Shown piece by piece: positions 23,977 through 35,469 of a DNA stretch of 64,000 nucleotides (positions are counted from its first letter, which is position 1; the number at the start of each line of letters is the position of its first letter). The notes beneath the pieces were generated by a model. The model searched no databases. It saw nothing but the letters and a program-made list of their open reading frames with translations, and was not told the DNA's origin. Location: the NCBI GenBank assembly GCA_030762935.1, contig CM060900.1, forward strand, positions 402,954,632-403,018,631. The letters are read 5' to 3'. Position numbers and translations under genes: made by a program. Source of the stretch: Hymenopus coronatus (taxonomy: Eukaryota; Arthropoda; Insecta; Mantodea; Hymenopodidae).

Positions 23977-25130
23977 CAGTGTGGGTGAAAAGTCCCTACT
24001 GCTGGGGTACAAACAAATCAAATTGTTATGTATTACAAGAATAAATTTGTGTATTCTTAATGCAGAGTTTGATTCACTACCATGTTTGTTTATTCACCCT
24101 GTTCAACATATCTAGTGTGACTGTAATAAAGCAGCACTAACTGCTTTCATCAGTTGATCATTTGTGGAGTATCGCCAATTCTACACCTCTTCTTTAATGA
24201 TAACCTAGAGAACATTGTGGCGAGTTTTGGTCTTTTTGGAGGCCAGGAAAATGGGGCAGGGCTGTTATTAAACCCTCTACCAATCCAGTGGTTTGGAAAA
24301 GCTTGGTTAATGCAATGTCAAACTTTCAAAGCAAAATGCAGTGTAGCACCGTCATGTTAAAATGTAATGGTTTCTATTATTCTTCTGGCTCTCAGTTGTG
24401 GGAACAACCACATATTCAGCATCCTCAGATACATTTCTTGGTTTACAGACCCATCAAAAAACAGAAATTTACCTGTCACTCCTGCCCAAATTATCACAAG
24501 AAGTGGATTTTCTTTTGCCCAGTAAAAAGGCATTTCGATTGCAGGAGCTTCATTAACTGCACACACATCAGAAAACAAGACATTATATTTAGCTGTTTCT
24601 GTAGGAAAATGCTCAAACATCAATTTGCATGCTTCAATATGTTCCAAATCATCATTACTTAACTCATTGACATCAGATGGAATATTTCATTTATAAGTTT
24701 CTTTCGAAATCACTGAATTGATTCTTCCACAGCAGCACAAATCTTGATAGAAGTGCTTAGCCTCCTGCTATGTACCACATCAAGAACACTTCTTGTTGCA
24801 AAGGTCTACCCACCTTAATACAGTTTTATAATTCTGTGACAGTTTTCCAAACACACAACAAAATCGTCCATTAGTTCTCCACAGGTTTTCCACTTCTAGG
24901 ATGTTCACCAACACAAACACAAGCCACCAGATGCTCCTGAATAAAGAACACACTTTTATCTGCTATCATCTTGCTCCCCAGACTGGCAGACTGTGTGGCT
25001 TAACCTTGGATGTAACAACTGATTCCCTCTGAATACCACTCACTCACTCAACCTGTAATGTGCTGTTTGTACTATGTATGTGGAGTTTGTTAACTATGTA
25101 ACAGTGGGTATTGACTTTTTGCACACACTG
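23977..25130 (-). mobile_element. mariner-type transposon with TIRs and TA target site
   Basis: The ends are inverted: CAGTGTGGGTGAAAAGTCCC at 23977 and CAGTGTGTGCAAAAAGTCAA read inward from 25130, with 18 of the first 23 positions matching. A TA flanks each side (23975-23976, 25131-25132). The minus strand codes for a broken mariner transposase. NVLFSDVCAV holds the first catalytic Asp, then FYWAKENP and IIWAGVTGKFLFFDGSVNQ, and near 24290-24330 a shifted 'HDGA' piece holds the second Asp. The later GRGFNN..APFSWPP block reads KRPKL in place of SPDL. It is inactive and sits 183 bases from the KDM5 PHD2 exon. Confidence 0.9.
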
Positions 25131-25313
25131 TACTCTCTGCTTAGGAAGGGTTAAAAATAATTTTACTACAGTACTTCAGATCCATGTTTTAATCCTTAAA
25201 TTCAGAAGGGGTAACATGCCATTAATATAAATGAAGTTCTACTTCACTTTTCCTTCTAATTCATAATTTTCAGCTAAAAGCTTAACCTAATTATGAAAAA
25301 GAAACATGCTTAC

Positions 25314-25470
25314 TATGGTACCATTCCTTGCAGAGTTCACACATCACCATCAGACCTGAAGCAGGCTTACGACATAGACAGTACTTGCTTTCTCCAACAT
25401 CCTTCAAGCGCTTGTTTCTGTTTGCCATACGCAACTCAAGCATGAGCTTTTTTTCTTGTTCCTCAGCTTC
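25314..25470 (-). CDS. KDM5: KDM5 exon, first part of PHD finger 2
   Basis: The acceptor is TTGATATTTCAG and the donor is GTAAGC. The codons read EAEEQEKKLMLELRMANRNK, then KDVGESKYCLCRKPASGLMV and MCELCKEWYH. It carries the first four zinc-binding Cys and the His of the C4HC3 PHD finger. The exon ends one base into a codon; that A plus CT from the next exon makes Thr, giving WYHTEC. The finger is therefore split by a 14.9-kb intron exactly between its His and sixth ligand. Confidence 0.95.
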
Positions 25471-27600
25471 CTGAAATATCAATTTAGAATCTTAACTTCA
25501 GACTGAAATTAAGATGTTGTTGAAACATTTATCAAGCAAAAAATATTCCATATTTTATGGCCTTTTACTTGAAAATTACTTAAAATGATACAACTACTGG
25601 AGTACACTTTTTACTTTTTCTACCATAAACCTAGCAGCTAGAATAAACATTGCATTCCACCATAAGATATGATATTGAAATTTCTGTGGTAACAATGTTT
25701 TGAGGCTGAATAAAAAAGAAGGCATTTTAGAGTGTGTGTTTGCGCGTGCACGCACGCATACACTAAACAAACTTTAATAAATAACAAATTTACTATTTAG
25801 GTTCACATCTTCAAAATATGTGACATGACGATTTTCTAGAAATCTTACCCCACAAAACCACTTTTTTTAACAAAGATTTTCTTCTGGTATTAACCATTTC
25901 TGAGACATTCATTGTTTTCCATTGAGTTTTTCAATTCTACCCATTTTCTTACAACACCTTCGCTATTCTGTTTTCTTGCAATGTAATGTGCATAATGCGG
26001 AACTTATAGGCCTGTAAATATAACCTAACTTTCAAAAGGCCTTCATAAGAAGTGGAATGCTGTACAAAAATAAATAACAAGTAGAGAAAGTCATGTGAAT
26101 ATACTGGATTAGAATATATGTTTAAAATATTTTTGCATGCATTCTTACTGTATATGGCACCATATTTGGTGGACTGAAAGGAGTTAGGAAATAATAATTG
26201 GGAAGGAAATGTTCCAGGCCTAAATTTAAAGTACCTCTCTGGCATTTGCCCATTATGAGGGTTGAGGAAAATCAAGCAAAACCTCGGTCAGATGTGGCAA
26301 TACTAATTGGATTTGAATGGTAGATCATTTGATCAGAGGCAATACTTCAACGAACTCTGCTACCAGCGTCACTGAAGTAAATCTCATTAATTCTGATGAA
26401 TACACAATGTGTGACTCAAAGCATTAAATGCTCTCCAGAATGAAGTATAAGGCTCTACATTTTATTCATTTTCTACCAATCCAATAATGGCTAATCTGTG
26501 CTTTTAATTTTCAAATTTAGAAGCAGAACTATCAATTTGAAGTCAACTGCTTGGGAATTACCATACTAGCAAGAAACAATAAGGTAGTAACTTGGTGGTG
26601 TAGCCATCAATGTGTATGTCACACGAATGTGTGACGTACTCATGTTTAGCCTTTTACTTCTCTGATTTGATCAGTCAATTTATCAGTGAGGGAAACTCAT
26701 TTTCCAGAATTTGAACCCATTTTCACATGTCTTAGTATTTCAACATCATTGGTTTAAGGACTTATTATAGTACAACTAGTCACATTTGGATGCATCAAAT
26801 TAACTTCAGGATAAATGCAAAACCAGCGTGTGAAATTTAAAAAGCTCAATATCAAATTATATCTTAAAAAAGAAAGGAAGATGTCTTACTGGATGATAGT
26901 TTGAAGTGTTGTCTTTAAACTTGTCCACTTTTGGTGCCATAATTATATTTGTATGTTTGCAGCAATGTGGAAAATGAAGAACTCTTAACATGGCATTATA
27001 TATAGGTCAAAAAAGTCACAGTTCTTTTTGGAAATGCTTGATTAAATCATGCTCTAGAGCTTTCTTTGAAGATGTTCTTACTTTTGAAAGAGTAAAATGA
27101 TGGGGGAAAAGGAGATGACTGCAATAGTTGTTCTATGCTTTCAGCCATGTTACCGTGAAACCGAGGTTAATAGTTGGGTTGGTAGTAAACTAATGCTGGA
27201 GAATTTGCTGAATATGTTGGCCTTTCTAATGATAAGAGGAACAGCTTTTGTTTATTTCAGTATGGTATTCTTTCATACAATTTTATTAAATATTTTGTGT
27301 TCCTTCACAGCTTACTATCTTCTGTAGTCAGTCTTCTGAGCTGAAAACTGTTCAGTTGTTTAAGCAAATTATTTTGTTCACAAGTCGTTCTATATATGCT
27401 ATTTTATGAGCAGTTTTTTCTTCTCTTGCTGTAATAACTGAATGAGGTGGTAAAAAAGGATTAGAATAGTGTATGTTACTAGTTGACTGGTTGTTGCTTG
27501 CTTCATTTGCTGTAATGAATATTTATTGTGAGCCTTACAAACAAACAGAATCAAAAAGGAATCTTTGATGGGTTTCTTCAATCAGTGATGTCTTCCTGAA
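25471..27600. other. Start of the 28.6-kb KDM5 intron, nothing recognised
   Basis: Sequence upstream (gene sense) of the PHD2 exon. It contains an alternating purine-pyrimidine tract at 25731-25762. Frames at 25949-26275 (minus) and 27097-27327 (plus) have no motif I recognise. Confidence 0.5.
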
Positions 27601-28310
27601 CTCCTGCATTGTGCTATGAATTAAAGGGATATCTTATTACATAAAGTCATTTCATACCGATTTCATTTGTGTTAACTATCAGCAAAACAGAATAGTGATC
27701 AGAACTGAATTCGTGCAAGACTGATGGGAATGGACAAAAATGATTCATTTTCTAATAGTCAAGTAGATCTGGAACACCAATTGAAACTGGATAATAAGCA
27801 TGTTCGTTTGGTTGAGGGTTGCAATAGTCTCATGTATTACTTTGTCTCTAGGATAGGTTATGTTGAAGCCCAAACTTGGGTGTTTACTGTTGATGTTGCC
27901 TCCAAAAAAGAGGACTCATTAAATGCTTAATTTGCAAAAATGTTGCTTTAGTTATTTTATGCGCTGGAGCAGAATAGACTGATCTAATTTGAAATGTTTA
28001 ATTAGTGTTGTTTCATTTCAGATCTTCTCTAGTAAGTGGGTGGGACTTGGTCATGAAGAACAACTACTTATGATGAATGGTGAACCACCTTTTCTAGTGT
28101 TTGATGGATGATAAGCTTACTTCATAGCTGGGCATTATAAAATTAATAAGAGGTGCAGCTTTCATCTCAGTTGCCAAAATTACATTGATTTTACAAAGTA
28201 TAATACAATTATTTAGTTCAAATATTGTTATTAATTCATTTGGAATGCCAAGTGCAAATTTTAGTGCTTCTTTGAGAAAGGTAGGAATCCACAAATTTTA
28301 TTAACAAGAC
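27600..28310 (-). mobile_element. Probable LINE endonuclease fragment
   Basis: Minus-strand pieces resemble a Jockey-type endonuclease: INVILATEMKAAPLINFIMP near 28125-28185 (compare 'I.ET.(L/K)......(I/P)GY') and TQVWASTYPILETK near 27845-27890. SSFNWCSRSTWLLENESF near 27735-27790 then leads to ISLARIQF, resembling the '.DVLDI(A/F)(L/I)......(S)DH.P' end. Several stops occur and no RT follows clearly. This is a tentative call from motif order rather than strong identity. Confidence 0.45.
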
Positions 28311-28649
28311 ATGATACTTGTCCCTCATGATCCAAATTACGGTTATGGAAACAACAGGTGTGCTAAAATTCAAGTAAAGCATGGTCCTCACATGTGCAAC
28401 TGGATTGACACTTCATATAATGAAATTAAATTCATGTAATCTAACTCATCATAGGATTAAATGTAGTTTCAAAAATATCCCTTTATTAGTCCAAGAGCCT
28501 ATTATATGAAAATAAAGTCATAAAAGCTGTGATGCCTTGTGATCACTTTCTAGCTTTGTTGTCATGTAGGCATTTTGTGGATATTGGGAATGAATAAAAA
28601 GTGACAGAACCAGGTAAATCTCCTACAGCCATTAGTAGGTAAGTGTATA

Positions 28650-29880
28650 CACCACACATGAAAAACTCTATACATTAAGTTGAAATTCTTGACAGTGTCA
28701 AAGTGAAACTATTGGACTTGCTAGTCAGTTTTGAAGTCATCTCTCTCTTCACTAGAATTCCCCTAGAAGAAACAATACAGCCACCCCCAGACCACTTTTC
28801 TCCTGATGTTACTGAGCTGTTTAATCCCACACTTACTTCCATTTATTTTCTGTATGACAACTACTATGAACAGACAGATGATGTTGCCATGTGCTCTCTA
28901 CTCTCACCAGTTTCAGTCAATTTCTATATGGAGTTTATGAGGCATGAAATACTTAACACAGCCCCATTAGAACCTACACCTTTTTTTAGATATGTGGATG
29001 ACACATTTGTGATTTGGTCACATGGATTCCACAATCTTTCAGTTTTTTTTTTTTTTTTTTTTTTGCACTTAAATAGCCTTCAATCACAAATACAGTTCAC
29101 AATGAAAGTTTTGGACACCTCCCTCCCTTTCCGTACATTCTGATTTCCAGAAAAGAGGATGGAACTCTTATAGTCATGCCGTCTACCACAAACCTACACA
29201 CACCAATCTGTACTTCAATGCAAACAACTTCCATCATAAATCACGATGAATGGGCATTCTTAACACATTGGCACACAGAGCAGTTTCTGTATCTTACCCA
29301 GATATCTTTCAAACTGATTTCAGCACCTAAAATTCACACTCCAACAGATGAATATTCTGCCAAGGATATTACAGCTGCTTTAAAAAGAGCCAAGACAAAA
29401 AAGAAACCCCAGCAAGGACACTAAAGAGAAAGGTAAGTCAGCCACTATAACCTACGTACTGTTTACAGACAATTTTTCAGGAAAGATAAGTAGACTGCTC
29501 TACAAATATGGCATCAAAGCCATCCATAAGCCAACACCTAAAATCAGAAATTTGGTCACACCAGTAAAAGATAATTTAGCTCTAAAGTTACCACATTCCT
29601 TGCAAATGCAGTGGAAACAGGATGCACTATTGCCACACTGTCACTGAACACTAAAGAACTATCAGGTTTATGCAACCCGAAAAATCTGGACTGGCTGAAA
29701 ACTGTATTGAAATCAGCCTCAGGGCCAATTTTACCAACACCAGGATAGTGGCAAAGGGTTCAAGCTATTGGGAAAGAAGACTAAAAAAAAGCCTTAGCCA
29801 TCTATCTGAAGCAAATAATCTAAATTGTGATTCAGCCCTACAACAAGGAAGGGTACCCATAGTTGTCACTGACTCTTGAA
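28650..29880 (+). mobile_element. Penelope-like element (RT plus GIY-YIG remnant)
   Basis: RT motifs in order are LLVSFEVISLFTRIPLEET (28718-28775), YFLYDNYYEQTDDVAMCSLL and PVSVNFYMEF, then FFRYVDDTFVIWSHG with the catalytic Asp pair. LHLNSLQSQIQFTMKV is followed in a shifted frame by the later RT and linker (KYGIKAIHKPTPKIRNL near 29500-29555). The endonuclease tail QPEKSGLAENCIE and FTNTRIVAKGSSYWERRLKK (29670-29800) matches the C-terminal part of a PLE GIY-YIG domain. A 22-T run at 29043-29064 expands a Phe stretch. Part of the GIY-YIG start is missing. Confidence 0.88.
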
Positions 29881-30249
29881 CGAAACCAGTTTATTTATAT
29901 TTCAGAATATATGACTAGACATTTAGAGCAATTTGGCGTGCTATGCACCATTGGAAGGGATAGGAGAGGACCGGCATTTAGAGAGCAATGGAAGGAGGCA
30001 ACATGGAAACAGTTAGTTTTGTGTTATAGGCGAATGTGATGTGTTGAATAGACTGTTACAAAATGAAACCAGCTGTGGTCATGAAGTTGTTAGTGGATGT
30101 CTTCGGTATTCTGGAGAAAAAGTCAACTAGGGTAGCTCACATAGTTTTCGAACCGATTAGAAAACAGCTATATGAAAAAGACGAGTATAGAACTCTTATG
30201 TAGATGAAGTCACCAACAAAGATGATATTGAAAGTGATCTTGGGGAAGA
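29881..30249. other. Unassigned sequence after the Penelope-like element
   Basis: May be Penelope 3' terminal repeat or the start of the following transposon. A hammerhead-like CTGA...CGAAAC arrangement near 29868-29888 is noted separately. Confidence 0.35.
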
Positions 30250-31690
30250 TCCACTGATACAGCTATAAATTGACAATGAACAGGCTTCATAAGAAAGCAA
30301 TCCAGCATTATGTATCATTGTCAGTGACAAGAGCAGTGGTTCCTCCATCAACACCAAAGAAAAGTGTTGCAAGAACAAAATTTCCTGAAGGTTACTTGGC
30401 TGATGCTTACAAAATCTGGATGAAGCAGCCAAAAGGAAACATCCTTTACAATGGTGCCCTCCTGGTCAAGCCCTAGACATGTCCCCTAGAGTGAAATTCA
30501 CTATGGTAATGGCACAAAAAAGACAAATAAAAAACAAGTCAGTTTTGCAAAACTTAGAAAAGACTCTCAAATGACCTAGCAGAAACAGGAAGGTGCTACA
30601 AGAAAGGTTCAATAACAAGGAACGTGATCAGTTCATTGAAAGGCAAAAACAACATTGAACTATACACGACTGAATGCTACAAATTTGGGCTATGTCTTTT
30701 AAAGCATAAATTGATCTGAACAACACCTTAACATTCAAAGCTTCCAAAACGTGGCTTCAGCGGTTCAAGAGAAAAAATAAGATTGTTTCTTGCATGATCA
30801 CACAAAGTTGGTGGAAGATTTGTTGCTGATGCCACTGATATAGAAAATAAAGCTGGCGAGTTTGTTACAGAAGTAAGGCATTTCATTGAAGAGAATAATT
30901 TTACACCAGAGCAGATAATTAATGCCAATCAGTCAAGTTTTGCTAAAGAGTTACACTTTGGGAGAACTCTTGCCGTCTGGGGAGCAGACAATTTATGGTA
31001 CCATGGGTTCAGTTGCAGCAACCACACATTCATACATGATAATACCTGTTAATATAATGGATGGTGCCCTTCTTCCGCATGTGTATGTTCTTGTCTCAGA
31101 ACTCAATCGGAAATTTCCAGCATGCATGACGAATTGCCCTATGTGAAAGCATATGCTAACAAATCACCAAAAATGACAAAAATGGATTTGAAAGCATTCT
31201 TGGAGCAGGTGTTATGGCCAGATTTACACAGAAGAGATTGAATTCTTCTTTTGGTTCATTTGTGGACAGTAAATAAAGATGTTCTGTATAATGAGACAGT
31301 TTTCATATAATGAAATGTTGAATTTCACAAGAAGCTGATCCTTGCAAAATGTACTGGATTGGTAAACGAGCAGACGTTTACTTTTTCTGTCCATTCAAAA
31401 GTATAAGGTTTATCACAGATACAATATTCTTATGGACCACAGTTAAAGTGTGGCAAAGAGAACAATTTCTTCGCATTCTATCATTTGCACTTTCAATTTA
31501 CAGCAAATAGATTCAAACAATTGATCTTATTCACTTTCTTCAAATCTGGTTATACCGATGAACATCCAGGATCATTTCAGACACCTTCCGAATACTGTTT
31601 CAAGTGGTTTAGAAGAAAAATGTTTCAAAGATGAGTGTGTGCAGCTCACCTTCATTAGATATGCTCACTGTGAATGATGTTTACCATGGA
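30250..31690 (+). mobile_element. pogo/Tigger-type transposon remnant, second family
   Basis: The plus strand in broken frames reads NRLHKKAIQHYVSL at the N-terminus. It continues with GEFVTEVRHFIEENNFTPEQ then IINANQSSFAKELHFGRTLA around 30855-30970, where the 'NADE(T/S)' catalytic motif has become NANQS. YGTMGSVAATTHSYMIIPVN lies at 30995-31055 and CVQLTFIRYAHCE near 31640-31675 is a degenerate C-terminal CxxC piece. This differs in sequence style from the Tigger at 6460-7590. Loss of the Asp-Glu pair implies no activity. Confidence 0.7.
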
Positions 31691-32099
31691 TTACCCATTG
31701 ACCTTCATGTCTACTGCACTTGAACTGCCATGATGCATAATGTATTTTATGTCCATTATTTACAGATTCTTGAATGCATTGGGTTGACCATCTACAGTAT
31801 TCAGCCTCGTGTGGACTAATCTGCAGGAAGATTCTTGTCTTTAAGTGTACACACACCCTATCTTTGGATGTTCGTAGCTCCTAAATTTCTTGCCCATAGC
31901 AGCTGTAATTTGCATGGTATGCATATTTCAATATTGGCTATTCAATGCACTACATAGATTCAAAATGTGTGCAACAACATTTGGGTACCCTCCCTTGCAA
32001 GTACAGCTTCAGTTGCTTCATGGAGCAATCAGATGCTAGCTTCATTTTGGCACTATAAATATGTAATTCAAGACTTTAACCTCATGAGTTTACCCAGAG
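31691..32099. other. Unassigned sequence
   Basis: Between the pogo-type element and the piggyBac. A minus-strand frame at 31665-31856 has no recognisable motif. It may be degraded piggyBac N-terminal sequence. Confidence 0.35.
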
Positions 32100-32640
32100 G
32101 ACAAAGATGATGCACATCTTCAAAATGTTGGAGCCATCCATGTATTTACCTGGATAGAAGCCTGAGAAAATTTAGAGTTAAATTGCAAATGTTAATAGAA
32201 AACCTCCAGGAACATTATTAGAATAACATAACTCCTGGCATAAAGAGTGTCATTGATTAATTGATGATCCCTTGGACAGGAAGGCTGCTTTTCAGGCAAC
32301 ACATCTCTAACAGTCCAATAAGTATGGCATCAAACTATACAAAATTTGCACAACTGAAACTTATATGTATGCCCTATGGATTTATCAAGGGAAAGCTGAG
32401 CTTCAAGGTATGGACCACTCTAAAGCTGTAACTTGGAAAATGTGTGAGACTTACTTGAAAATGGCCACATTCTGTTTGCAGGCAACTTCTACACCAGCAT
32501 TTTTTTTTTTTGTGCACAAAGAACAAAGAAAAAAAAGTTCTTTGCAGAACAGTTCATCCCAATAGAATAGGACTTCCCAGAAGTATAGTAGGAAAAAACT
32601 TAAAAGGGGAGAAATATGTAGAATGCACGATGTATAGTAT
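32100..32640 (+). mobile_element. piggyBac transposase, first part
   Basis: Pieces include LRKFRVKLQMLIENLQEHY near 32165-32220 and a stretch matching 'IPW.GRL.FRQ(H/Y)I.NK.(H/K)YG(I/V)K(L/F)(Y/F)K(I/L)CT' in shifted frames at 32268-32350. TETYMYALWIYQGKAELQ follows, the piggyBac 'GY.YN..(V/I)Y.G' strand. The 'FFFFVHKEQRKK' piece at 32500-32540 contains a T expansion. KNLKRGEICRM near 32595-32630 stops abruptly; its continuation is found after 33115. Confidence 0.78.
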
Positions 32641-33114
32641 AGTATGCTTATTACTGTAAATAGACTCAGAGTATCTGCCATTGTTAAAAGCTATTTACAA
32701 TTTGACAGCAATGTACATAGGTTTATAGTTCCTCAATTTGATACAAAAATTTATGGATGAGATACTCCTTAAGATTACTTTTAAAACAATTCTTTGCACA
32801 GGACTTAATTTCTAATAGTAGTTTATTGTACAATGCACTGCCTACAATAAAAGGGTCAGTATTGACTTTCTTTTTATTCACTGATATTCTATAGTAATCC
32901 ATAATGTCTCTAGTGCTAAGTTGATGTATATCACAATTTGTCAATATATCTTTAGCGTTATTTACAGTTAACAGTATTGTTTGAAATGCATATGATGATC
33001 CAAGGGTAACACTTTTTCCTTAATAAATACATTTCTTTTGTAATATAATCATACTATTTATATGCCCCAAATGTCCAAACAGTAATTGAGTTGTGGAAAG
33101 ATAAGTCCATATTG
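32641..33114 (-). mobile_element. LINE 3' fragment inserted in piggyBac
   Basis: A minus-strand frame (32723-32944) reads IHQLSTRDIMDYYRISVNKK, then VGSALYNKLLLEIKSCAKN and NCFKSNLKEYLIHKFLY. This is the C-terminal '(Y/L)(N/S)TR...(Y)R..........G...YN.LP..I......FK..LK.(Y/F)L' signature of Jockey/CR1-like RT proteins. It lies exactly between two parts of a piggyBac protein on the plus strand, so it is read as an insertion. I could not find a convincing target duplication. Confidence 0.7.
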
Positions 33115-33640
33115 CATTAGGGTGTGAATGAAATTAACTGGATGGACAAAAGGAGGGTTTTGATGATTTCTACATTACCTGCACATACAGCCACTCTTAA
33201 GGACACTGGTTTTAAAAGACAAGAAAAAAAAAAAAAAAAAAAGGGGAAAGCCATCATGAAGCCTAGGTATGCTCTGGAATACAAGATGGAAAAGGATGTT
33301 GACCTTAATGATAAGATGTAATCGCAATACTCGTTACTAGAAAGGGGTAAAATGATGCAGGAATATTGCCATGGAGATTTTATTTGGTATTGGTGTAATT
33401 TCAAGCATTTGAATAATCGATTGACTTCCATCTGACCAAATATACAAAATGTGCCACTCTTTCAAGAAAAGTTGTGTATACTTTGGGGACCAGAAAAGAA
33501 ATTTAAGCACCAATGCAATCTTCACACAAGGGGAAAAAAAAGTCACAACTTTCTGTATGGAATTTAAGTGTAAATTTGACTCATTTTATAACCAATGTAT
33601 AATTACATTCTCATGCATGTTCCCAATTGTACCCTAAGTG
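33115..33640 (+). mobile_element. piggyBac transposase, second part
   Basis: NEINWMDKRRVLMISTLPAH at 33127-33186 is the piggyBac '(L)KW.DK(R)(D/P)V.(M/L)(L)ST.H' motif. It is followed by a poly-A expanded KKKKKKGKAIMKPRYALEY, then EKDVDLNDKM at 33289-33320 in place of 'MGGVD..D(Q/M)', and SQYSLLERGK. It continues KNLKRGEI at 32630 with about 480 bases of LINE between. It is dead. Confidence 0.8.
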
Positions 33641-33842
33641 ACTTCACAGTACCGAATATCATGAATAGAAATTCCTTCTTCAAGTTTTGTTGTATATCAG
33701 CATAGTTAACAAGTTCTCTGCAGAGCTAAATTTTGAAATCAAGCAAGAGTGTTCTGCATATTGGCTACCCAGTGACCTGATAACATTTTAACCAAAATTA
33801 TTAAGTGTAAATTTGACTCATTTTATAACCAATGTGTAATTA
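33564..33842. repeat. 42-bp direct repeat, two copies 237 bp apart
   Basis: TTAAGTGTAAATTTGACTCA and its next 22 bases occur at 33564-33605 and 33801-33842 with one mismatch. They sit after the piggyBac C-terminal region. Confidence 0.93.
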
Positions 33843-33987
33843 TGCTTCACTGTGTACCACTTCCAGTATTTTGATTCTTTTGATAATGTAATTATACTTA
33901 CCTGTTTTAATTGATAACATGTACAACAATGACTTCTTGTAAGTTACAAATATTTAAGTATTTTGATTTGGTTTGAAATAAAGTAAA

Positions 33988-34035
33988 ATGTTATTTAAAA
34001 AAAAAAAATAAAAAAAAAAAAAAAAAAAAAAAAAA
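33988..34035. repeat. Poly-A tract
   Basis: About 45 A residues with one T interruption follow AATAAAGTAAAATGTTATTT. The arrangement looks like a retrotransposed 3' end on the plus strand, but no coding part of its source was identified directly upstream. Confidence 0.8.
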
Positions 34036-34269
34036 CTCAAGACCAATTCAGATTCCGAAATGTGCATTGCTGCAGCAATATATGCAATAAAACACACCTT
34101 TTCTAGTAGCCCAAAAAAGGAGCTGAGTTTAGCATTTAGGCTATAGAGTGGCACTAATTACTTAAAATTGTTCAGATCATTGGTGATCAATACATTTAGA
34201 CATTGAAATGCCTTGGATGTTATGTGCAAAGTTCCATGTAGATCTTGGGATGACAGCCTATAGGAAATC

Positions 34270-35060
34270 TACAATGTAGAATACTGTACTTGCTTTTTAG
34301 AATTTATCTCATTACAACAGATTGTGTCAACAGATTGGTAAATGTACCAATGGGCAAAAAAGAATACCACTGTGAACTTGCTAAAATATTGGACATAGCT
34401 ACAGAGAATAGATTCCGGGCAGAACTGGTGTACAAAAAGTCAACAAGGCCAAAAATAGGAAGAGAATTAAAGCAGTCAGTACACTCACTCAAAACCAGAA
34501 AGCAAACAAGATCTACAAGAAGTTTACATACCACCCAATAACTCTCCAGATTCCAGAGGATCTTCAAAGGACAAAACATCATTCCAACCCCAAAAAACAA
34601 TTATTCCATAAAAAACATTTTAAATTCTAAATTAAAAGATAATATCCCACAAGAAAACAAACCAGGAATATATCAGTTCAGCTGCAATGACTGTGAAAAA
34701 ATCTACATCAGACAAACAAAAAGGAAATATAAAAACAAGACTAAAATAACACCACAGAAATATTAAATTCAAACAATAAGACAAATCTGTGGTAGCTTGG
34801 CTTTTTGGAAAGAGAAATCCACCATAAATAGAGGCCCAAAAATACTAAAAAATATCACAAGGAAGACAGAATTAAAAGTTTGTGAAAACATACATATTTG
34901 GAAAAACAAAAACCATGTTTCCAATTTTGAAATCCCACCAGGAGACCTACTGATACAAAGGTTCATCAAACCACCACCGGGGACAGAGACAACCACCACA
35001 GCAAGCAATGCCGGCAGTCGACCAAAGGAATTGACAATGGAAGCACATGACTTCTGAAAC
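34270..35060 (+). mobile_element. Penelope-like element, C-terminal fragment (GIY-YIG)
   Basis: VNRLVNVPMGKKEYHCELAK near 34332-34390 matches the PLE post-RT region. GIYQFSCNDCEKIYIRQTKR at 34668-34727 is the GIY-YIG endonuclease core: G-I-Y, a CxxC-like pair, then Y-I-(R for G)-Q-T. After a short gap ILKNITRKTELKVCENIHIW at 34840-34895 and SNFEIPPGDLLIQ at 34919-34957 complete the usual C-terminus. The YIG Gly is replaced by Arg. The RT core is absent, so it is truncated. Confidence 0.8.
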
Positions 35061-35469
35061 ATGTTTTACGAAATAAAAAGTAAATGATGTAGTGTTACAA
35101 AATTGACTCAACTAATTTTCAATTTTTAAAACACATCACTGTCACAAAGTCCAATATATCAGTAATAATACAAATCATCTGTAGCTCCTCTGTGCATCAG
35201 TATATTGTTAACTTCCCATAAATTGTCAATTCACATGCCAAAAACCTAAAATCGGGAAGGAAAGGATTTTATCATTGCAAAACAATGTCAAGCATATATT
35301 AAGGAGATTTATGTACTGTTGAAAGGATCATTTTGATGTAAGTTAAACATATTTTAAAATGTTTCCACTTTGTTATGATTAATTTCTAATCTTAAGCCAT
35401 AACCATATATTTGCAACTTTTAATGTCTCTAAGAACTGCATTTAACATTTTGATAATACTTTCTTATGC

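Noticed and set aside
31665..31856. Minus-strand Cys/His-rich frame
   Set aside because: It lacks a spaced zinc-finger pattern and overlaps the tail of the pogo-type element on the other strand.
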